A stretch of DNA of 64,000 nucleotides, taken from Belnapia sp. F-4-1. GTDB lineage: Bacteria > Pseudomonadota > Alphaproteobacteria > Acetobacterales > Acetobacteraceae. The notes beneath the pieces were generated by a model that was not told the origin of the DNA, searched no databases, and was given only the letters and a program-made list of their open reading frames with translations. The stretch spans positions 4,111,430-4,175,429 of the forward strand of contig NZ_KN676113.1 of NCBI RefSeq assembly GCF_000802185.1, given 5' to 3'. The translations under genes were made by a program, and so were the position numbers. Shown in pieces: positions 16,639 to 26,560 of this stretch; the first letter of the stretch is position 1; every line of letters starts with the position of its first letter.

Positions 16639-18288
16639 CTAGATGGAGATGTTCCAGCCGGAGGCGGAGCCACCGTACCGCTCATCATTCACCACCACGT
16701 CCTCAAGATTGGGCAGGCGATCAGGCCGGTAGATGATATCGGCGGTGGTCGCAGGGGTGGTGGGCCGGTAGGCCGCAGGCATGCTGGTGTTCACAGGCCG
16801 CGCCCGCCAGTTCACCTTGGCTTTCTCCAAGGGGATGCCCTCACGCTTGGACCAGCTATCAAGATGGGCGTAGAACGTCCTATTTTTGAAGGTGGCGTGG
16901 CTGCTGTTCTGCGTCTTGGCAAGGTCCCGGTACGCTTCGTAGAGGAGGGGGCGGCGGATGTACTGGAAGCCCTCGTCCTTGAACAGCGCATCGAACAACA
17001 GGTCATGGAAGGGGCGCTGGAGCCGGACGAGGTTCTTGTAGGAATCCCCGTGGAAGGCCGCCACATGCTGGAGGTCCCCATGGCGATCCTGCATGGCACG
17101 GAGCCACCGGCCAACCTGCTCCCGATCCCGGAGGAGATGCTGGCCCACATCCCGGACCCACTGCTCCGCCTCTGCCACCGTGCAGCCACGTTGTTCCGCC
17201 ACGGCGGACTTCAGGGTGCGGGTGGCTTCGATAACGGAGATGCGCCGGTCCACTTCGCTGCCAACCACGCGGACCGAACCCGTGACGCCATTGCCCGCCA
17301 CCACCAGCAGCGCGGTGTTCTCAACCTGAAACTTGGCCAAACCCTTGGGTTCCACCCACATCTGGCGGGAGCCCAACAGGCGCTTCAGGGCGTTCTCGTC
17401 AACCTTGTCTTCAACGCTCTCATCAACGAACCAAACGGCCTTGCCGATCAGGTGCGAGTTGAACTTGCTGGTGATGTCGTTCATGGACAGGCCATCGGCT
17501 ACGAGGTTCCGCCCGAACACCGTGCCAAGCATGGCCTCCACGAACAGGTTCTTGCCAGCGCCGCCCTGTTCGTTGTGGACGGCGAGGGCGGGCAGCAAAT
17601 AATTCTGCGGCCTCTGCCACTTAGCCAGGATCAACTGCTCAATATGGGCGACGCCGCCCGGATCACCGTTGGCCAGGGTGTGCAGCAGCACATCGAAGAA
17701 GCCATCGTAGTCCGCCGTTGCCGCCATGGGGCAGAACTGCGGGCGCAGCATGTTCAGTACATCGGCGGGCTGTTCGGCGAAGCTGCTGGTGATGGTCCGG
17801 AAGTGGCGACCGTCCTCCGCCATCACGGACATGAACAAGGACCAATAGAGCTTGTCCCACATGGAGTCCGGCCGGATCATGCGAACCGCCCGTTCCTTGA
17901 TCGGGGTCCAGCTATCGGTGGCGCCATGGTAGTGCCACCAGCAATCCGTGGAAGCCACGTAGGAGATGTCATGCTCCGCCAGGAACTCCTCCCGGATTTC
18001 GCGCTTGATCTCCTCCATGGCGGCAGCGGCTTCCGCCTGCGCCGCCCGCTCTGCCTCTGCCTTCAGCCGCGCCTTTTCGGCCTCCGCTTCAGCCTTCAGG
18101 CGCGCCTCCTCTGCGGCAGCAGCGGCCTTGGCTTCGATAGCGAGGGCCTTGGCCCGCGCGGCCTCTGCCTGCTGGTCCAGGCGCCGCGCCTTGGCGTCAC
18201 GGAGGTTGATCACGCCATCGGTGCCGGTGGCGGAGGCAATCGAGCACGCGTCCTCGTTCCCCATCTCGGGGGTGTTCTCGTAGTCCAT
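16639..18288 (-). CDS. Phage/plasmid-type SF3-like replicative helicase (DUF5906-like)
   Basis: 550 residues. The N-terminus (about 20-110) is a long charged Ala/Glu/Lys coiled coil. The ATPase core follows: Walker A NEQGGAGKN (near 265), Walker B AVWFVDE, a motif-C-like LLVVAGNG, and DRRIS as a candidate arginine finger. The C-terminal 150 residues are helical. This arrangement matches primase-helicases of phages, satellites and plasmids. The start is the ATG at 18288, with AGGAC about eight bases upstream; an earlier in-frame ATG reads through unlikely sequence. It lies downstream of the primase-like gene and just before the iteron block, so it is probably the element's replicative helicase. 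Confidence 0.78.
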   Translation of the reverse strand: MDYENTPEMGNEDACSIASATGTDGVINLRDAKARRLDQQAEAARAKALAIEAKAAAAAEEARLKAEAEAEKARLKAEAERAAQAEAAAAMEEIKREIREEFLAEHDISYVASTDCWWHYHGATDSWTPIKERAVRMIRPDSMWDKLYWSLFMSVMAEDGRHFRTITSSFAEQPADVLNMLRPQFCPMAATADYDGFFDVLLHTLANGDPGGVAHIEQLILAKWQRPQNYLLPALAVHNEQGGAGKNLFVEAMLGTVFGRNLVADGLSMNDITSKFNSHLIGKAVWFVDESVEDKVDENALKRLLGSRQMWVEPKGLAKFQVENTALLVVAGNGVTGSVRVVGSEVDRRISVIEATRTLKSAVAEQRGCTVAEAEQWVRDVGQHLLRDREQVGRWLRAMQDRHGDLQHVAAFHGDSYKNLVRLQRPFHDLLFDALFKDEGFQYIRRPLLYEAYRDLAKTQNSSHATFKNRTFYAHLDSWSKREGIPLEKAKVNWRARPVNTSMPAAYRPTTPATTADIIYRPDRLPNLEDVVVNDERYGGSASGWNISI

Positions 18289-18437
18289 GTCTGGTGTCCT
18301 GTGAAAAGGTGGGCCGCTGGAATGATTTCTCGAAGGGTGCTGTAGGGGACGGCAGAAAACCGCCCCCCGTTCAGCCAACACCCCCCAAGGCTTTGCCGGG
18401 TAGCTACCCCGGCGGGGCGATTTATCCCCCGGATCGC

Positions 18438-18468
18438 GGAGCCGTTCAACAGAAAAGTGAACGGCTCC
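18438..18468. other. Perfect intergenic hairpin between primase and helicase genes
   Basis: An 11-bp perfect stem GGAGCCGTTCA/TGAACGGCTCC with a 9-nt loop, 12 bases beyond the primase stop codon. There is no T-tract on either side, so it may be an mRNA processing or attenuation structure, or a protein-binding palindrome. A second shorter palindrome (GCCGGGTAGCTACCCCGGC) lies just left of it at about 18395-18413. Confidence 0.5.
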
Positions 18469-18479
18469 TCGACAATCTG

Positions 18480-19622
18480 TTACCGCTTTCCCAAGCCCTT
18501 CTTGGCGATCCGGAGCAGCGCCGCTGTTGACAGTTTCGGCTTGTCATCAATAACCGGCTGGCTCATGACGAAGGCCAGCATGTCCCGCTGCTTGTCCGGG
18601 CCATGGTTGGGATTGGACCGCATGTACCAGCCGTCCAGGCCATCGATCTCGTCAAACACCTGCGCCATCTCCCCGTGGGAGAGGGTGCCGCCGGACTTGC
18701 GCCAGACGCGGCCAAGCAAGCTTAACATCGTCTGGTAGTGGCTCCCCTGGACGGAGGTGTTTGGGTATTCGTCCCGCCAGTCCGGATTGAACACCGCCGG
18801 ATCATCGATCCCACGGAACTCCGTCCGCGTCCGCTGATCCGCGAGGCGCTGGCGCATGGCGGCCTGCTCCGCCTCCGTCAGAGGACGGTGGGGGGCATGG
18901 TGGGAGGTCTTAGGCTTGGGATCGTACTTGGCCGCGATGCCCTCCGGATCGGCGGCCCGCAGTTCGGCCTCCCGCGCCAAGAGTGCATCCACGTCCAGGG
19001 CGGCACCCTGCCATGTGCTCGTCTCCGTCTGGTGCGGCGGGGCGAAGAGCATGTCTCCGGCGCTGTAGATGCTGCCGTCACCCTGGCGCCCGAAGGCCAG
19101 TTCGTTCAGGGTGACGTGACAGCGGACCATCTCCTCCCGCGTCACCTCCCGGCTGGTATCGAAGACGATACGGAACTTGCGTTTCGCATCCGTGCTGGAC
19201 CACGAGGTGTAGGTGAACGCCCTCACAGGCCCGAACAGGCCGGTGATGCGCTCCCGGACGATGGCCTCGTCCACCATCGGCAGGTCCGCGCAATCGTTGT
19301 CAATATCGCTGTAATGCAGCGCCAGGGCAGCGGCCTCGGAGTCCCCGTTCCGCCAGCAGCCACGGACCATGCGCGGGCCGTCCCGCGTGACAAGGAGGCG
19401 TTCGGACCAATTGTACCAAGCAGGCACCCACGCATAGGTTTCGAACTTATGGGTGGTGCGCTTGGGGTAGCGGAGGTCGCGCAAGATGTAATCCTGCATG
19501 GCCCCGAAGCTGTCGAACGTCTCAATCGCGGAGACGGTGGCCATGTCGAGCTTAGTACGCTGAACCTTCCCATCCTTGAAGGAGAAGGTTTTCTCCATCG
19601 TGCTTAAATAGTAACGGCCCAT
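18480..19622 (-). CDS. Primase-polymerase-like replication protein
   Basis: 380 residues. Features of the archaeo-eukaryotic primase fold are visible: an acidic DxD motif in YSDIDND (about 104-110), then FTYTSWSSTDAKRKFRIVF, matching the small-residue/basic strand seen before the second catalytic site, and DMLFAPPHQ as the third strand. The C-terminal 130 residues are helical with basic patches, like primase C-terminal domains. The start at 19622 has AGGAG seven bases upstream. It pairs with the downstream helicase as a two-protein replication module. The primase assignment rests on motifs only; another nucleotidyl-transferase is possible. Confidence 0.6.
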   Translation of the reverse strand: MGRYYLSTMEKTFSFKDGKVQRTKLDMATVSAIETFDSFGAMQDYILRDLRYPKRTTHKFETYAWVPAWYNWSERLLVTRDGPRMVRGCWRNGDSEAAALALHYSDIDNDCADLPMVDEAIVRERITGLFGPVRAFTYTSWSSTDAKRKFRIVFDTSREVTREEMVRCHVTLNELAFGRQGDGSIYSAGDMLFAPPHQTETSTWQGAALDVDALLAREAELRAADPEGIAAKYDPKPKTSHHAPHRPLTEAEQAAMRQRLADQRTRTEFRGIDDPAVFNPDWRDEYPNTSVQGSHYQTMLSLLGRVWRKSGGTLSHGEMAQVFDEIDGLDGWYMRSNPNHGPDKQRDMLAFVMSQPVIDDKPKLSTAALLRIAKKGLGKR

Positions 19623-19689
19623 CTGTTGCTCCTGCTTGGGAACGGGTACTTAGAAGATGCCGCTGTTCACAGTCCAGTGATCTTTCATA

Positions 19690-19718
19690 TTGCGATTTCA
19701 GCCGGGTGGAGCTATAAA
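19690..19718 (+). promoter_or_regulatory. Sigma70-type promoter for the candidate small RNA
   Basis: TTGCGA (-35, 19690-19695), exactly 17 bases, then TATAAA (-10, 19713-19718). Four of six and five of six consensus matches with ideal spacing. It points away from the primase gene, into the small RNA. Confidence 0.55.
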
Positions 19719-19724
19719 GGGGAT

Positions 19725-19783
19725 GGCTCTTGAATAAATCTTAATGTGAACTGGCCCACCGCCTCCCTGCGGTGGGCCTTTTT
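19725..19783 (+). ncRNA. Candidate ~60-nt small RNA of the mobile element
   Basis: The region from the predicted start, about seven bases after the -10, to the T-tract of a strong terminator contains no open frame. It would give a short AU-rich 5' segment plus a terminator hairpin, the form of a regulatory RNA. Its 5' end lies about 100 bases upstream of the primase start on the opposite strand, so if the promoter begins earlier it could overlap the primase leader. Role in copy or expression control is inference. Homology to known RNA families is not apparent. Confidence 0.45.
19753..19783 (+). terminator. Strong intrinsic terminator
   Basis: A perfect 10-bp stem GGCCCACCGC/GCGGTGGGCC, loop CTCCCT, followed by five T residues. 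The clearest Rho-independent terminator in the window, and there is no upstream protein gene on its strand. Confidence 0.85.
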
Positions 19784-20122
19784 GCGTTTGGGGGTCCACC
19801 CGGTTCGGGATATATGCCACGGCATGGATTATCAACTTGGTGTAACGATTCTCAACTCGCTCAACCGATCTGAGACAGCATGCCCCGGCATGGACGGGCT
19901 TGGTCCAAGGGCTTTGGTAGAACTACAAACTTGCTCATCAACCTTTGAGTATATATCTGCAAGATCCCGGTGCTTCGTGCGTTGGCCCGTCTGCGACCAG
20001 TGCCGGGCCGTTGTTGAGCTGCACGCCCGGCCCGGCCCGGCGGCCCCGGCCCCGTAGGCCAGACATGGCTAGGGGGCCTTGCGGCCCCCCGTCATCACCC
20101 CCTGGAGTAGGAACCCGGTGGA

Positions 20123-21424
20123 CTAGGCAGCCAGCCCAAGCAGCGCCTCGATCCGGCCGGCCATGGTGCCCACAGCCTCCGCCTGGATGCCAGCCTCTAT
20201 CGCCTCATAGTGCTTTTGCGTGGTCCGGATATCGGTGTGCCCTACGTTGCGCGACACCACTGTGAGGGGGATTTTCTGGCGGACGGCGAAGTTAATGTAC
20301 ACGCTGCGGAGGCTGTGAGGCACCAGCCGCCGCTCCAGGCCCCCGGCCCGGCAGGCGGTGTCCAGATACTCCGCGCAATTGGCGATCTCGGTGCCGGTCT
20401 GGCTTGGGAACACGAGTGCCCCGGTGTAGCCAAGGGTGGCGCGGAGTTCAGCCGCCTGCCGGAGGACATCAAGGGCCAGGGGAGACAGGTAGATGGACCG
20501 GGGCTTGCCGCTGGCGCGGTCCGTCTTGTGCTCGTCAACCTGAGCCACGGTGTCCTTGATATCCGTGATGTGGAGCGTTTGCGCCTCCATCTTTCTGCAC
20601 CCGGTGTGCAACAAGAATTCGAGCATCAGGTAACCACCCGGCCAGCGGATGGGGATGTCGTTGGTGCCCGGCCGCGCCCGGCGGCCCTTCACCCATGCCG
20701 CCTTGCCCGCCTGAATGCCCTTCAGCAGGGCCACGATCTCCGCGTCGGACAGGTTTGTGGCGTAGCTGCTGCGGTCCTTCACCCGGAGGTCGCGGGTGTC
20801 CTCTATGAGGTGGCTGGCGGCATTCACCAGGGGCAGCCCATCCCGGCCGAATTTCGGCAGGACACGCTCCCGGTCGCAGTAGTTCCAGGCGGCCCGGTAC
20901 CAATGGACCAACTTGCGCCCGGCCTCGCGCCCGGCGAGGTTATATTTCCGGACCACGGCCAGCAGGATGTGACGGCTGGCGTCCACCACCGGGAGGTCCC
21001 CATATTCGTGCAAGAGGGGCTTCATCATGGACCTGATGCCCGCCTCGGTGGTCCGCTCCCGGCGCTTCCGGGTGGCGTCCTTGATCTTTCCCTTGATGTA
21101 GTGCTCCACCATCTGGCTGATGGTTTCCACCGGGGCCGGGGTGGCGACCACCGCCGGTGCCGCCGTGCCCTTGCCAAGCTCGGCATTGAACTGATCGGCC
21201 CTGGCCTTAGCCTGGAGGTAGGTCAGGCCGGTCACCCCAGTGGGATCGAAGATGCCGATGATGCTGGTGGTGCCCCCTGGCCCGCGCCAGTCCCACACAT
21301 GGCGACCGGATCGCGCGACCTTCAGCCGAAGGTGCTGTGTCTCATGATCGGTATGGTAGACCTGCGCCTTATCCGGGGGGCAGGTCAGTTTATGGGCTTC
21401 GGTGCGAAGGCGGGTGGTGGCCAT
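20123..21424 (-). CDS. int: Tyrosine recombinase (site-specific integrase)
   Basis: 433 residues with the phage-integrase layout: an N-terminal arm-binding domain (about 1-95), SAM-like core-binding domain (about 105-215) and C-terminal catalytic domain. The catalytic set is complete: Arg in HTGCRKMEAQ, His-x-x-Arg in PHSLRSVY, His in VGHTDIRT, and the nucleophile Tyr in QKHYEAIE. It performs integration and excision of the element. It is transcribed toward the replication genes, with its 5' end nearest the right flank, where the attachment site is expected. There is no tRNA next to it, so the target may be a protein gene or intergenic site. Confidence 0.92.
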   Translation of the reverse strand: MATTRLRTEAHKLTCPPDKAQVYHTDHETQHLRLKVARSGRHVWDWRGPGGTTSIIGIFDPTGVTGLTYLQAKARADQFNAELGKGTAAPAVVATPAPVETISQMVEHYIKGKIKDATRKRRERTTEAGIRSMMKPLLHEYGDLPVVDASRHILLAVVRKYNLAGREAGRKLVHWYRAAWNYCDRERVLPKFGRDGLPLVNAASHLIEDTRDLRVKDRSSYATNLSDAEIVALLKGIQAGKAAWVKGRRARPGTNDIPIRWPGGYLMLEFLLHTGCRKMEAQTLHITDIKDTVAQVDEHKTDRASGKPRSIYLSPLALDVLRQAAELRATLGYTGALVFPSQTGTEIANCAEYLDTACRAGGLERRLVPHSLRSVYINFAVRQKIPLTVVSRNVGHTDIRTTQKHYEAIEAGIQAEAVGTMAGRIEALLGLAA

Positions 21425-21471
21425 GCGGGGCTCCTTGGGGTGCAGACATGGGCGATGTCCTCCATGTATAA

Positions 21472-21511
21472 CATGTATGAGTCAGGGTCAAAACTCATAC
21501 ATCTCATACAG
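21472..21511. promoter_or_regulatory. Inverted and direct repeats upstream of the integrase
   Basis: ATGTATGAG (21472-21480) and CTCATACAT (21493-21501) form a perfect 9-bp inverted repeat with a 12-base spacer. A second CTCATACA follows at 21502-21509, and ATGTAT also occurs just before. The block is AT-rich and sits about 50-90 bases upstream of the integrase start. It could be an operator, an excisionase site, or arm-type integrase sites near the attachment core. Confidence 0.5.
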
Positions 21512-21620
21512 GCACGGGCCTATATCTACCTTATGGCGAGCATCAACTGGCCTAATTCAAGCTGTTCGCTGGCAAGACACCCGGATGCCAGCCGGGGCAG
21601 AATCAACTGGGAGGTGAGTG

Positions 21621-22702
<1,082 letters not shown>

Positions 22703-22706
<4 letters not shown>

Positions 22707-24229
22707 TCTCCCGCCGCGCCCTGCTGGAGGGTGCCGCGGCGGCTGGCGGGGCGCGGGCGGCAGTCGCGGTGATCGCCGTGCTCGGCGGGTTGCCGGCGGC
22801 GCCGGCCGCCGCCGCGCCGCCCGCCCTTCCGCGGGACGGGCGGCGGGTGGTCGTCGTTGGCGCCGGCATCGCCGGGCTGGTCGCGGCATTGGAGATGCAG
22901 CGGGCCGGCTGGTGGGTGCGGGTGCTGGAGGCTGCCCCACGGCCCGGCGGCCGCTGCATGACGCTGCGCGCCGGCGATGTGGTCGAAGAGGAAGGCGGGC
23001 CGGCGCAGCGCGTTGCCTGGGATGCTGCGCCGCATCTCTATGCCAATCCAGGGCCGGCGCGCATCCCGCACCACCACCGCGGCATCCTGGGCTACTGCCG
23101 AACGCTTGGCGTTCCTTTGGAGGTGTTGGTCGACGAGAACCGGGCGGCGCTGCTCGAAGCCTCCACCGGACCGGTGCCGATGCGGCGGGTGCAGGCCGAC
23201 CTGCGCGGCCTGATCGCCGAACTTGCCGCCAAGGGCCTGGAGCGCGGCACCGCCGAGGCGCCGCTCGGCGAGGGCGATCTCGATGCGCTGCGGGCCATGC
23301 TGCGCCGCTTCGGCGCCCTCGGACGGGACATGCGCTACCACGGCACGTCGCGTGCCGGCTGGGTGGAGCCGCCTAGCGCCGGCCTCGGCCCGCCGCGTGC
23401 CATGGCGCCGCTCGATCCGCGCCTGCTGCTGGAGCCGGCGCTCTGGGAAGGGGCTGCCTTCGCCGAAGGGGTCGATTACGCGGCGACCATGCTGCAGCCG
23501 GTCGGCGGCATGGACCGCATCGCCGCCGCTCTTGCCGCGACGGTCGGCGATGCGCTGGTGACGGGGGCGGAGGTGCTCTCCCTCCGCCGCACGGAATCGG
23601 GCGCGCGCGTCGCCTGGCGCGGCATCGATGGCGCGGTGCGCGAGGAGGAGGCGCTGCGCATCCTCCTCGCCCTGCCGGCGCCGGTCCTGGCGCAGCTCGA
23701 CTCCGACCTTTCGGCGGAGCGGAAGGCAGGATTCGCCGCGCTGCATCAGGCTGCGGCTGCCAAGCTCGCCTTCCAGTGCGGCCGCCGCTTCTGGGAGGAG
23801 GATCATGCCATCTATGGCGGCATCTCCTGGCTGCCGCGTGAGGCGACGCAGCTCTGGTACCCGTCGCACGGCTTCCATGCCGCGAGAGGCATCCTGATCG
23901 GCGCCTATATCTGGGACGACAAGATTGGCGAGCGCTTCGGTGCCCGCAGCCCCGCCGAACGCGCCGCCGTCGTCGCGGCCGATGGCGAGGTGCTGCATCC
24001 CGGCCTCTCGCGCGAAGTCTCGAAGCCGGTGTCCATCGCCTGGCGCCGCATGCCTCGCGCCCGCGGCGCCTGGACGGAATGGACCGCGGAGCAGCGCCGC
24101 AGCCTCTACCCGCTGCTGCGAAGCCCGGAAGGCCCCTACCACTTCGCCGGAGACTATCTTTCCTGGTTCACCGGCTGGCAGGAAGGTGCGGTGCTCTCCG
24201 CCTGGGCCGCACTCGAACAGATGGCCTAG
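22703..24229 (+). CDS. Exported flavin amine oxidase-like protein
   Basis: 508 residues. An N-terminal RR-containing, Ala-rich signal (ISRRALLEGAAA, ending near APAAAAPP) suggests Tat export of a folded flavoprotein. The FAD-binding GxGxxG is VVVGAGIAGLVAALE (about 50-64), followed by VLEAAPRPGGR. The C-terminal FAD contact region is FAGDYLSWFTGWQEGA. The family (amino oxidase, including L-amino acid and monoamine oxidases) oxidises amines with O2 or another acceptor. GTG start overlaps the preceding stop (GTGA), so the two are coupled. Substrate unknown. It is convergent with the next gene, sharing a CTAG over both stop codons. Confidence 0.8.
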
Positions 24230-24963
24230 AAATCCACGCTGAGGATCACCTTGCCGAGCCAGCGGTCGCTGGCATGGGTCAGCCCGTGGCCGAGGCCGAA
24301 ATGCAGGGCGAATCGGTTGCTGATCTTGATGTCCGTCGTGACGAAGAGCTGGTGCGACTGCTGCGGCAGCCCCTCACCACGGCTGATGCGGCCGAAATCC
24401 ATGTAGTGCTCGAGCCCAAGCCAGACGATCGGCGCCACCTGCCGCACGCCGCGCACCGAGGGCACGAAGACCGGTCCACCTTGACCAAGCGGAAAGACCA
24501 CGGCTGGGTTGAGGATGAGCTGCCAGGGCCCGCTGCGCATGTCGATGATGGGCCGCAGGGTCAACGCCAGATTGGCCTCGGCAAAGCGGAGCGACTGGTA
24601 GCCGAACTCGACATCCATGCCATAGGCGAAGGGCCTGGTGTCGGCGCCGGGGCTGATGAAGCTGTTGCGCAGCTTGAAGCCGCCATCGAAGGTGTCGCCG
24701 GAGAATTCCCGTGCGACGGGCAGCAGCAGCGCCACCTCGTGCCAGGGCGCGGTGGCGAAGCCGAGCTCGGCCGTCGCCAGCACCCCGTTGCGTGGCGCGC
24801 CATCGCCGAGCCGGCCGCGGCGGCCGGCATTCAGGTGGATGTTGAGGTCGGGCTTGCCCGGTTCGGCGATGCGCCCGTCATAGACCTGGAATTCGTCGAA
24901 GCCGGCAGCGCCGGCGGGCGAGGCCAGCAACAGCGCGGCGAGGGCGAGGGCAAGCCGCTTCAT
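24226..24963 (-). CDS. Predicted outer-membrane beta-barrel protein
   Basis: 245 residues: signal peptide MKRLALALAALLLASPAGA, then alternating hydrophobic/polar strands (VLATAELGFATAPWHEVALL, LILNPAVVFPL, FALHFGLGHGLTHASD), ending in Phe, as outer-membrane barrels do. The start is ATG 24963, which overlaps the upstream thioesterase stop by 4 bases. It is the last gene of the hut transcription unit; a role in nutrient passage is possible but not shown. No specific family recognised. Confidence 0.65.
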   Translation of the reverse strand: MKRLALALAALLLASPAGAAGFDEFQVYDGRIAEPGKPDLNIHLNAGRRGRLGDGAPRNGVLATAELGFATAPWHEVALLLPVAREFSGDTFDGGFKLRNSFISPGADTRPFAYGMDVEFGYQSLRFAEANLALTLRPIIDMRSGPWQLILNPAVVFPLGQGGPVFVPSVRGVRQVAPIVWLGLEHYMDFGRISRGEGLPQQSHQLFVTTDIKISNRFALHFGLGHGLTHASDRWLGKVILSVDF

Positions 24964-25376
24964 CGGGCGGCCGGCGCGATCACCGCCCATGTCGTCGTCA
25001 CATGCACGGCAACCTCCTCGCTGTTTTCCGCACGGATCATGATCTCGCCGAACACCATGCGCCTGCCGCGCTTGACGAGCCGCGCCTCGGCCAGCACCGG
25101 GCCGCTGCCGGCAGGGCGGAGGAAATTCACCGTCATGGTGGAAGTGACGCTGTTGTCGCGCCCATCGTTCACCGAGAGCAGTGCCGCCCACATGGCCACA
25201 TCGGCAAGCCCCATCAGCGCCGGGCCGGAGAGCGTGTCGCCCGGCCGCAGCAGCCGCGCCGAGGCCGGCAGCCGCAGCACGGCGCGGCCGCCTTCGGCCT
25301 CGAGCAATTCGACGCCCCAGTCCTCGGCGAGCGGCACGCCGCGACGGATCACGGCGAGCATGGTGGCGAGATCCAT
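24960..25376 (-). CDS. Hotdog-fold thioesterase (PaaI-like)
   Basis: 138 residues with the hotdog pattern: GDTLSGPALMGLADVAMWAALL (the helix that packs in the sheet and holds the catalytic Asp/Glu region), then SVTSTMTVNFLRPAGSGPVLAEARLVKRGRRMVFGEI. Likely hydrolyses acyl-CoA thioesters, possibly aryl- or short-chain, in the cytoplasm. ATG 25376 overlaps the hutI stop by one base, and its own stop overlaps the barrel gene, so it is co-transcribed with histidine degradation genes. Its link to that pathway is unclear. Confidence 0.8.
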   Translation of the reverse strand: MDLATMLAVIRRGVPLAEDWGVELLEAEGGRAVLRLPASARLLRPGDTLSGPALMGLADVAMWAALLSVNDGRDNSVTSTMTVNFLRPAGSGPVLAEARLVKRGRRMVFGEIMIRAENSEEVAVHVTTTWAVIAPAAR

Positions 25377-26560
25377 CAGCGTCCTTCCAGCACGCGGCCG
25401 ATGCAGGGGTTGCGGCCCATCCAGTAGCAGAGCTCGGCCGGCCGGGCGATGCGATAGAGCGCGAGGTCGCAGCGCAGCCCCGGCGCCAGGCGGCCGCGGT
25501 CGGCGAGGCCCAGCGCCGCCGCCGCCTCGGCCGTCGCGCCGCGCAGCGCCTCGGTGACGGTGAGGCGATAGAGCGTGCAGGCGAGGTTCAGCATCAGCAG
25601 CAGGGAGAGGGCAGGGGAGGAGCCCGGGTTCATGTCGGTGCTGACCGCCATCCGGACACCTGCCGCCCGCATCGCGGCGATGTCGGGGATGCGGGTTTCG
25701 CGGAGGAAGAGCGTCGCACCCGGCAGCAGCACGGCAACGGTGCCGGCGCGGCCCATTGCGGCAAGGCCCTCGCCATTCGCATGTTCCAGGTGATCGACCG
25801 ATAGCGCGCCGCAGGCGGCGCCGAGCGCGGCGCTGCCCATGTCGCCATGCTGGTCGCCGTGCAGCTTGACCGGCAGGCCGGCACGTCGCGCGGCGGCGAT
25901 CACCAGCCGCGCATCCTCCGTGCCGAAGGCAAGCGGGTCGTGGAAGATGTCGACGGCATCCGCGAGGCCGCACGCGGCAGGCACCATCTCCTCCGCCACC
26001 AGCCGCGCGTAGTCGGCGCGGCGGCCGGTGAATTCCGGCGGCACGGCATGCGCGGCGAGCAGCGTCGTCCGCACCGCGACAGGCAGGCTTTCGCCGAGGC
26101 GGCGGGCGGCGCGGAGCTGGCGCAGCTCCGCCGACTGCTCCAGCCCATAGCCGGATTTGATCTCGATGGTGGTGACGCCCTCGGCCATCAGCGCCTCGGC
26201 GCGGGGAAGGGCGGCGGCGAGCAGCGCCTCCTCGCTCGCCGCCCGCGTCGCGCGGACGGTGGAGAGGATGCCGCCGCCCGCCCTGAGGATCGCCTGGTAG
26301 TCCTCGCCGGCCAGCCGCCGCTCGAACTCGTCGGCGCGGTCGCCGCCGAAGACGAGATGGGTGTGGCAGTCGATCAGCCCGGGCAGGATCCAGGCGCCGC
26401 CGCAATCCGTCGTCTCGATCCCGCAGCCCGGCAGCGCGGCCCGCGGCCCGACCCAGGCGATGCGGCCGTCCTTCGCGGCAATGGCGCCGTCCTCGACGAT
26501 GCCGAGTTCCGCGCCCTGCATCGTCGCCAGGTGGGCGTTCAGCCAGACGCGGTCGAACAT
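25376..26560 (-). CDS. hutI: Imidazolonepropionase
   Basis: 394 residues of the amidohydrolase superfamily. Metal-binding HTH is in IDCHTHLVFGGDRADEF (about 63-79); further His are in KLHGDQHGD and SVDHLEHA, and Asp in VSTDMNPGSSP. It hydrolyses imidazolone-5-propanoate to N-formimidoyl-L-glutamate, the third step of histidine breakdown, in the cytoplasm. Length is normal. Its ATG coincides with the end of hutH (one-base overlap), giving a tight hutU-hutH-hutI unit. Confidence 0.95.
   Translation of the reverse strand: MFDRVWLNAHLATMQGAELGIVEDGAIAAKDGRIAWVGPRAALPGCGIETTDCGGAWILPGLIDCHTHLVFGGDRADEFERRLAGEDYQAILRAGGGILSTVRATRAASEEALLAAALPRAEALMAEGVTTIEIKSGYGLEQSAELRQLRAARRLGESLPVAVRTTLLAAHAVPPEFTGRRADYARLVAEEMVPAACGLADAVDIFHDPLAFGTEDARLVIAAARRAGLPVKLHGDQHGDMGSAALGAACGALSVDHLEHANGEGLAAMGRAGTVAVLLPGATLFLRETRIPDIAAMRAAGVRMAVSTDMNPGSSPALSLLLMLNLACTLYRLTVTEALRGATAEAAAALGLADRGRLAPGLRCDLALYRIARPAELCYWMGRNPCIGRVLEGR

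Larger units (their letters stand above)
19623..20122. other. Intergenic region carrying a candidate small RNA
   Basis: About 500 bases between the divergently placed primase leader and the integrase 3' end. It contains the promoter, small RNA and terminator described separately. On the minus strand just after the integrase it has a GC hairpin GGGGGCC-TTGC-GGCCCCC (20072-20089) that may end integrase transcription. No protein gene is supported. Confidence 0.5.

Noticed and set aside
16636-18345. 569-codon plus-strand frame antisense to the helicase
   Set aside because: The minus strand has Walker motifs and a normal start; the plus frame is a mirror of it.
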